Shown one piece after another: positions 1-6,400 of a DNA stretch of 6,786 nt. Within the stretch, counting starts at the first letter, position 1, and each line of letters begins with the position of its first letter. Position numbers and translations under genes: made by a program. The stretch is from an uncultured Bacteroidota bacterium (lineage in GTDB: Bacteria > Bacteroidota > Bacteroidia > Chitinophagales > Chitinophagaceae). Below the pieces are notes generated by a model. That model was not told where the DNA came from. It made no database searches and saw nothing but the letters and a program-made list of their open reading frames with translations. Location of the stretch: positions 1 through 6,786 of the forward strand of contig CAIWKU010000051.1 of the NCBI GenBank assembly GCA_903913355.1. The letters run 5' to 3'.

Positions 1-276
1 ATTTGCGAAGAAAATACGTTCTTCTTCCTCTCCACTTTTTACTTTATATCTTATTGCTATTGGAACATATTCTGAAAAAAATGGTTGATGTAGTGTTAAA
101 ATATTCGTGTGAAGTGTGTCTGCTATTTTTGTATCAACCATGCCATTAAAATAATGAATTGTAATTCCTGATTTATCAGTTATACCAGATAAATCAACGG
201 TTAGTTGTAATAGCTTCTGCGAATAGCCAATAACAGTGCAAAGTTGAAAAATAAGTAAAAATAGCTTTGTCTTCAT
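1..276 (-). CDS. Exported protein, N-terminal fragment (possible TlpA/thioredoxin-family N-terminal region)
   Basis: A 92-codon reading frame opens at an ATG on the minus strand and stays open to the left edge, so only the N-terminus is present. It begins with a signal peptide: MKTK, then a hydrophobic stretch LFLLIFQL, with likely cleavage near GYSQ (residues 17-20). Cys13 is not in a proper lipobox, so a lipoprotein is unlikely. The mature part alternates short hydrophobic strands (LLQLTVDLS, GITIHYFNG, YVPIAIRYKV) and reads as a beta-rich domain, ending in an acidic patch SGEEEER before IFFAN. This pattern resembles the N-terminal beta domain of Bacteroidota thioredoxin-like (TlpA/AhpC-type) envelope proteins. 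The catalytic CxxC region would lie off the window, so that assignment is a guess. No Shine-Dalgarno site is seen, as is usual in this phylum. That it is a real gene is likely; its function is not known. Confidence 0.68.
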   Translation of the reverse strand, partial: MKTKLFLLIFQLCTVIGYSQKLLQLTVDLSGITDKSGITIHYFNGMVDTKIADTLHTNILTLHQPFFSEYVPIAIRYKVKSGEEEERIFFAN

Positions 277-454
277 TTTGAATACATTGTATAATTTGCT
301 TTATTGAATTAGTAAACTAAAAAAATTTATTCAAAAAAAGTGTTTGATTTGATTTTAGGTAATTGTTTATAGTGACTTTAACACTTACTTTATTGTTTAT
401 CAGACATATGAAAATTTAGGGCTTAGCCAAAAAAATCATTGATGTACAGTAGTT

Positions 455-1294
455 CTATTTTAAAGTTGTCATCCATTCACTAATATAGCTCGCTACTTCT
501 TCCCAGTTCTTTTGTCCGCAGATATAATGTGTTCTACCTTCGAATACTTTGAAATCAGTTTTGCTGTTTTTGTCTTTATAGGCTTCAAAATTTTTCCTAT
601 TGAGGGAGAAAGGAATGATATGGTCTTTTTCTCCGGCAATAATCAGTAATGGACTATGGGGTTTTGTAAAATCAATTTTCCCATCTTTTTTTAAACTGCT
701 TCTGGGGATATTCCTACTCTCGGGAACTACAAATTTATTGTACTCAATTTGTGTTTCGGCTAATGTCATGGTATTGCAGAAAGCATAATGAAACCATTGT
801 ACACTAGGCAAACAAACCGAATTTCCTTTTAATGGATTAATGGTAGCCAGATTTGCTTTTAAGAAGCTCCATTTGAAGCTGAAAATCCCTTTTGGTGGTG
901 CAGGGTCAATACTAATACCTGCAGCCCCTTTGCCTAAGTTTAGTAATTTTTGAACCGCCAGTCCACCCATGGAATGCCCGATCAAAATGGGCTTTTCGGG
1001 TAATTTATCTATGAATACAGATAGACTATCCATCACTTCTCCAAAACTAAGTTTTCCTAATTGGGGATCGATTTTATTTCTCAACTCCGTTGGGCTTCCT
1101 TCATGAAATGTATAAGCCGGCGCATAACAGGTATAGCCTTTTGCTTCAAAAAATTTGATCCAGGGTTCCCAACTTGCCGGGTTCATAAAAAGGCCGTGTA
1201 TAAAAACAATGGTTTTTGATGGCGGGTTCATAGTTTGCGCTTTGGATTGTTGTATGATTACTATACTTAGCAGAATTAAGAAACTTTTCTTCAT
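455..1294 (-). CDS. Exported alpha/beta hydrolase
   Basis: This 279-residue protein of the alpha/beta hydrolase fold is complete. Residues 1-20 (MKKSFLILLS to SKAQ) form a signal peptide, so it probably works in the periplasm or outside the cell. The fold's landmarks are in order: strand TIVFIHG with the oxyanion-hole HG at 33-34, the nucleophile elbow GHSMGG with Ser108, the acid strand LLIIAGEKDHIIP with Asp224, and the catalytic His256 in EGRTHYICG. The region between about 130 and 210 is the cap, which sets the substrate and gives no clear hint here. Cysteines at 56, 161, 173 and 259 may form disulfides after export. The likely reaction is hydrolysis of an ester or similar bond; the substrate is unknown. 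The ATG at 1292-1294 is preceded by an A-rich stretch rather than a Shine-Dalgarno site. It points away from the sigma factor gene and its link to that cluster, if any, is unproven. Confidence 0.93.
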   Translation of the reverse strand: MKKSFLILLSIVIIQQSKAQTMNPPSKTIVFIHGLFMNPASWEPWIKFFEAKGYTCYAPAYTFHEGSPTELRNKIDPQLGKLSFGEVMDSLSVFIDKLPEKPILIGHSMGGLAVQKLLNLGKGAAGISIDPAPPKGIFSFKWSFLKANLATINPLKGNSVCLPSVQWFHYAFCNTMTLAETQIEYNKFVVPESRNIPRSSLKKDGKIDFTKPHSPLLIIAGEKDHIIPFSLNRKNFEAYKDKNSKTDFKVFEGRTHYICGQKNWEEVASYISEWMTTLK

Positions 1295-1552
1295 TTTTTA
1301 ATTGCTTTTGTTATGAATAATATGTTCAGAATAGCATTACCAAGTTTACTAAAATAATAAGTGAACAATAAATTGTATGTATAAATAATTTAATATCAAA
1401 TAATTAATTTTCTACAAAACCTATTGTGTAAAGCTGATTTTGGCAGATAAATTGTTCATGCTAGAATGAATATCATATAAATTTTGTTAAACATAAATAA
1501 GAATAGTTATATTTATCTTGCTTATTGACCACTAACTGAACGTTAAACCGAG
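1295..1552. other. Divergent intergenic region, AT-rich
   Basis: This spacer lies between the hydrolase start (minus strand) and the sigma factor start (plus strand), so it should hold promoters for both. The plus-strand promoter candidate is listed separately. For the hydrolase, a TATTTTAG element on the minus strand (plus coordinates 1349-1356) matches seven of eight positions of TAnnTTTG, but no suitably spaced upstream TTG is present, so it was not called. An 8-base inverted repeat TGAACAAT / ATTGTTCA (1362-1369 and 1451-1458) is present but may be chance. No gene or RNA was recognised. Confidence 0.6.
1482..1515 (+). promoter_or_regulatory. Candidate Bacteroidota-type promoter for the sigma factor gene
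   Basis: A TTTTG element at 1482-1486 is followed after 21 bases by TATATTTA at 1508-1515. This compares with the Bacteroidota housekeeping pattern TTTG near -33 and TAnnTTTG near -7; the only mismatch in the downstream element is its last base. Transcription would begin about 30 bases before the sigma factor ATG, a reasonable leader length. The match is imperfect in AT-rich DNA, so it is a candidate only. If correct, the sigma factor is made by the housekeeping polymerase rather than by its own product. Confidence 0.42.
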
Positions 1553-2131
1553 ATGCTTGCTGCCGAAGAAATAAGAGATCTTCAGAGAAAGATTTGCCTT
1601 GAAAGCGATGAGCATGCTTTTGGACAGATTTATCTGGCATTAATGCCCAACCTCCTTCAATTTGCCCAATCCATTATAAAAAACAAGGAATTATCTGAGG
1701 ATATCGTGTCTGATATTTTCGTCAAAATCTGGAAGAATAGAGAAAGACTGGCAGATGTTGAAAATTTTAAATTGTATCTCTATATCAGCACCAAAAACAC
1801 GGCCCTGAACTATTTATCCAGACATTTCAGAAAGGATGTTTTATCCCTGGATGAAATCACAATTAATTGTCCATCAGTCAATTATAACCCAGAGCAAATA
1901 TTAATTACCTCCGAACTGGTTAACCGGATCAATGCTACTATTGCCATGTTGCCACCCAGGTGCAAACTCATATTTAAACTGGCAAAGGAAGATGGACTTA
2001 AATACAACGAAATCTCTCAATTGCTGAATATCTCAGTAAGCACTATTGACAGTCAAATGGCCATTGCGGTCAAAAAAATCAGCTTTGCTATTGGGTTTGA
2101 CCTGAAAAAGGGGCAGACCAAGCCATTCTAA
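1553..2131 (+). CDS. ECF-type RNA polymerase sigma-70 factor (FecI-like, Bacteroidota expansion family)
   Basis: This 192-residue protein has the two-domain layout of ECF sigma factors. Region 2 spans about 22-90. It includes the polymerase-binding helix ELSEDIVSDIFVKIWKNRERL (46-66), the FVKIW motif, and the -10 recognition part FKLYLYISTKNTALNYLSR. A linker (about 91-117) follows. Region 4 spans about 118-178. It has LPPRCKLIFKLAKEDGLKYNEI and the helix-turn-helix YNEISQLLNISVSTIDSQM, which reads the -35 element. Length and motifs fit the Bacteroidota-expanded family that is usually paired with FecR and a SusC-type receptor, as here. The cytoplasmic protein should direct polymerase to the receptor operon once released by the downstream FecR. 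The ATG at 1553 is chosen because the next in-frame Met (residue 31) lies inside region 2. There is no Shine-Dalgarno site. The fecR start follows after 59 bases, so co-transcription is likely. Confidence 0.95.
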   Translation: MLAAEEIRDLQRKICLESDEHAFGQIYLALMPNLLQFAQSIIKNKELSEDIVSDIFVKIWKNRERLADVENFKLYLYISTKNTALNYLSRHFRKDVLSLDEITINCPSVNYNPEQILITSELVNRINATIAMLPPRCKLIFKLAKEDGLKYNEISQLLNISVSTIDSQMAIAVKKISFAIGFDLKKGQTKPF

Positions 2132-2190
2132 AATATTTTTTCTTATTCTTTAGTAGATTTTTTTAATAAAACTGTCCTTTATCATACCAC

Positions 2191-3327
2191 ATGGAAAACG
2201 CTGCCATAGAAAGAATCTGGGAACTCATATCCCGTAAGCTAACTAATGAAGCCACAGAGGCTGAATTATTGGAGTTACAATCCATGCTCCAAAAACACCC
2301 CACAGAAGCCTATTCCCTGGAAATTTTACAAGGTTTATGGAATGCTCCGGCTAAAGAAAATAAGCAATACGCTGAGCATCAGTACAATGCCCTAATCCAG
2401 AAAATGCAAAAAAATGGGATTGAAACCTCTGGTTTTCATACAGAAGACGATCTGTTAATCAGTTACGAGGACAATCATTTACCCAAATATTCCCCTTGGT
2501 TTTTTTCCAAAAAAATGTTGTTGGCTGGCCTTTCCCTAGTAGCTATCGTGGTGATTTCTCTTTTCTTTTTCAATTCTACTAATAAAGAAACAACTGCTAT
2601 AGTTAAGTCCAGTGAAATAACCACCAAAGATGGTTCTAAAACTACCCTGGTATTACCCGATGGAACTAAAGTTTGGGTAAATGCAGGTAGTAAACTGACT
2701 TATGATAATAATTATGGGACTACATTAAGAGAAGTTTCTTTATTAGGAGAGGCATTTTTTGATGTAACCAAAAACCCCGAAAAGCCCTTTATCATTCATA
2801 CAGCTAAGATGGATATTAAGGTGCTTGGTACGGCTTTTAATGTTAGATGTTATCCTAACGAAAGGAAAATGGAAACCAGTTTAATCAGAGGAAGAATTGA
2901 AGTGACCCTGAAAGACAGGCCCAGCCAGAAAATTTATCTGAGTCCCAATGAAAAACTAACACTACTCAACTATAGTGTAGATGCGCCTTCCCATTTGGCC
3001 AAAAAAAGGGAAAAAAGAGTAGCCGAATTAATTGAGCCAATGATTACCATCGGCCATATTACTATCAAACCGATAGATAGTACCATTGTTGAGACTTCCT
3101 GGATAGAAAATAAACTGGAGTTCAGAAGTGAAACTTTTGAAGAAGTGGCTTATAAAATGGAAAGATGGTATGGTGTGAAAATTGATATCCTTGATGATCG
3201 CCTGAAAAATGAACATCTCACGGGTTCATTTGAAACAGAAACCATTGAGCAGGCATTATCCGCCATGCAGTACACCACTAAGTTTACTTATAATATCAAT
3301 AAGAATATTATTACAATCACCAAATAA
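2191..3327 (+). CDS. FecR-type anti-sigma factor with C-terminal DUF4974 domain
   Basis: This 378-residue protein is a single-pass inner-membrane regulator. Residues 1-100 are cytoplasmic and should bind the sigma factor; they carry the family's helical start (WELISRKLTNEATEAELLEL). One membrane helix follows at about 109-127 (MLLAGLSLVAIVVISLFFF). The periplasmic FecR domain spans about 140-245. Its typical signatures are LPDGTKVWVNAGSKLTY, LLGEAFFDVTKNPEKPF, IKVLGTAFNVRCY and SLIRGRIEV. A linker with a basic patch KKREKR (271-276) leads to SW (303-304) and then the DUF4974 domain (about 307-378; ELIDS-like start LEFRSETFEEVAYKMERWYG). DUF4974 resembles the STN domain of the receptor and ends the protein at NIITITK. 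Family knowledge says it holds the sigma factor inactive until the receptor signals. Length and architecture are normal for Bacteroidota FecR proteins. No truncation or frameshift is seen. Confidence 0.95.
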   Translation: MENAAIERIWELISRKLTNEATEAELLELQSMLQKHPTEAYSLEILQGLWNAPAKENKQYAEHQYNALIQKMQKNGIETSGFHTEDDLLISYEDNHLPKYSPWFFSKKMLLAGLSLVAIVVISLFFFNSTNKETTAIVKSSEITTKDGSKTTLVLPDGTKVWVNAGSKLTYDNNYGTTLREVSLLGEAFFDVTKNPEKPFIIHTAKMDIKVLGTAFNVRCYPNERKMETSLIRGRIEVTLKDRPSQKIYLSPNEKLTLLNYSVDAPSHLAKKREKRVAELIEPMITIGHITIKPIDSTIVETSWIENKLEFRSETFEEVAYKMERWYGVKIDILDDRLKNEHLTGSFETETIEQALSAMQYTTKFTYNINKNIITITK

Positions 3328-3369
3328 ATGCTAATGAATAGAAACCAGACAAACAGATATTAAAAAAAA

Positions 3370-3392
3370 CGGGAAATGCGATACATCTCCCG
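3370..3392 (+). other. Leader hairpin 1 (terminator-like on the minus strand)
   Basis: CGGGA (3370-3374) pairs with TCCCG (3388-3392). After one A/C mismatch, ATG (3376-3378) pairs with CAT (3384-3386) around the loop CGATA. It is one of the few GC-rich stems in an AT-rich gap. On the plus strand it is preceded by eight A (3362-3369) and not followed by T, so it is not a terminator for fecR. On the minus strand the same stem is followed by eight T, which is the shape of an intrinsic terminator, although no minus-strand gene is seen there. It may act as an RNA structure in the receptor leader. Confidence 0.5.
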
Positions 3393-3471
3393 CCAAGGAA
3401 TTAATTGGAAAACTTGCCTGAACCCCGCCAAGGATTCAAGTTTTTCACACTTACTTAACCTTAGATACTAA
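3376..3471 (+). CDS. Possible 31-codon leader ORF upstream of the receptor gene
   Basis: An ATG at 3376 opens a 31-codon frame (begins MRYISRQGINWKTC, ends LLNLRY) with its TAA at 3469-3471, four bases before the receptor ATG. The frame covers the second half of the gap, including both repeat copies and hairpin 2, and its start codon lies in the stem of hairpin 1. If translated, it could couple to the receptor start or act as a leader peptide that changes the RNA folding. No related protein is recognised. GGGAA directly abuts the ATG, too close for a normal Shine-Dalgarno site. An open frame of this length can arise by chance, so it is reported as a possibility only. Confidence 0.15.
   Translation: MRYISRQGINWKTCLNPAKDSSFSHLLNLRY
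3389..3399 (+). repeat. Direct repeat copy 1 (CCCGCCAAGGA)
   Basis: This is the first copy of an exact 11-base direct repeat; the second lies 35 bases downstream start to start. Its first four bases (CCCG) form the 3' arm of hairpin 1. CCAA within it can also pair with TTGG at 3405-3408. An exact GC-rich 11-mer twice in about 150 AT-rich bases is unlikely by chance and suggests a protein- or RNA-binding element. Confidence 0.6.
3409..3445 (+). terminator. Leader hairpin 2 with trailing T-run (possible attenuator or terminator)
   Basis: AAAACTTG (3409-3416) is complementary to CAAGTTTT (3437-3444). Inside this, CCT (3417-3419) can pair with AGG (3431-3433), leaving ATT bulged. The 3' arm runs straight into five T (3441-3445). 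A stem followed by a T-run is the general form of an intrinsic terminator. It sits between fecR and the receptor gene, so it could end the sigma-fecR transcript or act as an attenuator in the receptor leader. The stem is partly A-T, the T-run is short and overlaps the stem, so the call is tentative. Confidence 0.33.
3424..3434 (+). repeat. Direct repeat copy 2 (CCCGCCAAGGA)
   Basis: This second exact copy of the 11-base repeat lies in the loop side of hairpin 2. Its CCCG (3424-3427) could pair with CGGG (3370-3373) in place of the CCCG in copy 1, which would open hairpin 1 and disturb hairpin 2. The two copies therefore allow two exclusive folds of the leader. Confidence 0.6.
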
Positions 3472-3475
3472 AAGT

Positions 3476-6400
3476 ATGAAAAAAACTAAAGCTAAGAATG
3501 CTTTTAACAAATCGGGTATTCTTAAAGCATTGCTTGTTATGAAATTAACGATTGCCATACTGCTAATCTCATTAATGCAGGTTTCTGCAAAAGGGTTTTC
3601 TCAGTCTAAAGTCACACTTAAATTAACATCTGTCGAATTAAAAAAAGTACTAATACAAATTGAAAAGAAAAGTACTTTTCGGTTTTTGTATAACGACGAT
3701 GCTCTTTCATTAGCCAATCCCAAAGTGGACATTAATGTTGAGAATGTACCTGTAACGGATGTATTAAACTCAATACTCGCCGGAACAAATCTTACATTTA
3801 AAGTTTTGGGTAAAAACCTGATTGTAGTATCCTCAAAAGATAATATAACCCAGGATATTAAAATTACAGGAAGGGTTACCGCCCCCAATGGAGATCCGGT
3901 TCCCTCAGCAACAGTGAAAATAAAAGGAACCAGTGTAGCCACTTCTTCTGACGTAAATGGATATTATTCGATCCTGGCGCCAGACAATGCTACTTTGATT
4001 ATTTCTTCAGTAGGGTATAATGATGTAGAACTTGCAATTAAAGGAAGAAAGGATATCAATGTAACCTTAACTATTTCTGAAAAAGTATTGGATCAGGTAG
4101 TGGTAATTGGATATGGTACCGCCAATAAAAGAGATTTGACAGGTTCTATTGTTAAAATTGCGGGGAAAGAAGTGGCAGATAAACCCAATACCAACCCAGT
4201 TGCCTCCTTACAAAGTAAAGTGGCTGGTTTATATGTGGTAAATAATGGAACTCCGGGTCAGGCTCCTGATATCAGAATCCGTGGTACAGTTAGTATTGGT
4301 AATGTGCACCCTTTATATGTAGTAGATGGAATTTTGAATGATAATATTGATTATGTCAATCCAAATGATATCGAATCAATTGAAGTACTGAAAGATCCTT
4401 CCTCACTGGCTATTTTCGGGGTAAAAGGTGCTACAGGTGTTATTTCCATTACAACCAAGAGAGCTAAAGTGGGTCAAACGGTGATCAATTTTAATACCTC
4501 CTATGGATCTAAAAAACTGGTAGATAAAATTCAAATGGCGAATGCCTCTCAGTTCAGCACTTTATTTGCTGAGGAGAATGCAAATAATGGAGTTCCTACA
4601 CCAGACTATTCTAAGTTAACGGCTAATACTGATTGGATTAACGCAGTTACAAGAACAGGTAATTTTAGTACCAGTAATCTTTCTATCTCAGGAAGCACAG
4701 AGAAGAGTAAGTTTAATTTTGGCTTAGGTTATCAGTCCGATGAAGGTATTATCAAACATGAAAAACTGGATAAGATATTACTTTCTTTAAGTGATGAATA
4801 TAAAGTAAGCAAATCCATAAAAATTGGCGGTAATTTAAATTTTACAAGAACCAATAACCCTTATAATGCAACATGGGTGTTAGATGCTGCTCGTAAAGTA
4901 ATGCCACAGGTATCTGCAGCAACGCAAACATTCAAAGTGCAAAATCCTTATGGTACGGATAGCATGTCTGTGCCTATTTATTCTGGCTTAGATGCTGCAT
5001 TGCAAAATTCTGGCGTAATCAATCCATTACTGGTATTGGAAAATGAATGGAATAAAACGATCAGCACTGAATACAGATATGTGGGAAGCTTTTATGCAGA
5101 CATTAACTTCCTGAAATATTTTAATTTCAGGAGTACCTGGTATGCTGATATGAGTAATGTGGATACACGCAGTTATGCTCCTTTATACTATTATTATGAT
5201 CCTTTATCAAATACCCCACAACTATACAGAACACAAACCAGTTTAACACAGAATAATAATGACTGGAAGAAATTTCAACAGGATTATATTTTGACGTATA
5301 GAAGAAATTTCGGGAATCATAATCTGACTGCAACTGCCGGATTTACTACCTACTATTCCGGTAATTTCAACAGAACTTCTACTGCTTTACAAGGTACGGG
5401 ACCATCCGATCTGCCAATACCGAATGACCCAAGATTCTGGTATATGTCATCCGGGCCATGGATATTGGTTAACAACACACAGTCAACCTCATCTCAAAGT
5501 GAAGCAACAACTGCTTCTGCTTTGGCTCGTTTGTTATACAATTACAAAAACAAATACTACTTAAATTTTTCTTTACGTGATGATGCTTCCTCAAGATTGC
5601 CTAATCATTTACACCAGCAATTCTGGGCATTGGGAGCAGCATGGGAAATTAGTAAGGAGGATTTCATGAAGACACAGACTTTATTTGATTTCGTAAAACT
5701 GAAAGGATCCACCGGGGTACTTGGTAACCAAACCGCAAGTTACCTGGACGGAACACCGATTAATTACCCTGCTTATCCAAACCTTCAAACCGGAAGTAGC
5801 AGTAGTGCTGTATTCGGAACAACCGTATATGGTGCTGCTCAACCCAGTTGGCTGGAAAATAAGGATCTGAAATGGGAAACGGTAAATGCTTCAGAAGTAG
5901 GGGTTGAATTAAGCGCATTTAAGAATCGTCTGCATTTTGAATTCAATTATTATAATAAGCTGACACAAAACCTGATGACATTTGTTGATAGAAGTGCATT
6001 GGGATTACCCAATGAATTAATCAATGGAGGAAGTATCAGAAACTGGGGTGAAGAAATCGCTGCAACCTGGAACCAGAAATTATCTAAAGACTGGAACCTG
6101 TCTCTGAGTGGAAATATTACATTCATGCAGAATACCGTAGTGAGTCTTGCTAAAGATTTACCAACCGGTGTATTGATCAGAGGATTTCAAAACAACGGAA
6201 GTGCAGAGAGCAGAACTTTGCCTGGACAGCCTATTGGGTCATTCTATGGATATGTAGTTAACGGATTGTATCAATCCTATGCTGATATCTTAGGATCTCC
6301 GGTGGCTTCATCTGTAGGTTCTTACAGACCAGGTGATTTCAAATTCAAAGATGTAGATAAAGATGGCTCTATTACTGCTTCTGACAGAACGGTAATTGGT

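Noticed and set aside
332..386. Inverted repeat AAGTGTT / AACACTT (338-344, 380-386) followed by seven T on the minus strand, a possible terminator for the hydrolase gene
   Set aside because: The stem is only seven pairs, mostly A-T, around a 35-base loop, and the surrounding DNA is very AT-rich, so T-runs are expected.
600..788. 62-codon plus-strand frame opposite the hydrolase gene
   Set aside because: It is the antisense shadow of a clear alpha/beta hydrolase coding sequence and resembles no protein family.
2154..2161. TAGATTTT resembling TAnnTTTG upstream of fecR
   Set aside because: There is no TTG-type element at suitable spacing upstream, and the short gap suggests that fecR is transcribed with the sigma factor gene.
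3028..3216. 62-codon minus-strand frame inside fecR
   Set aside because: It is antisense to the linker and DUF4974 part of a well-supported gene.
3341..3345. GAAAC as a possible ECF-type -35 element for the receptor promoter
   Set aside because: A five-base match to a motif known mainly from other phyla, with no convincing -10 partner; it would need a comparison with other promoters of this sigma factor.
3328..3363. 11-codon frame directly after the fecR stop codon, in the same frame
   Set aside because: It is too short to judge and begins at an ATG that simply overlaps the end of fecR; no supporting signal is present.
3601..3942. 113-codon minus-strand frame inside the receptor gene
   Set aside because: It lies opposite the STN and carboxypeptidase-regulatory-like domains, which are plainly coding on the plus strand; no family features are visible in the antisense product.
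5127..5333. 68-codon minus-strand frame inside the receptor barrel
   Set aside because: It is antisense to beta-barrel coding sequence, with low-complexity composition derived from that strand.
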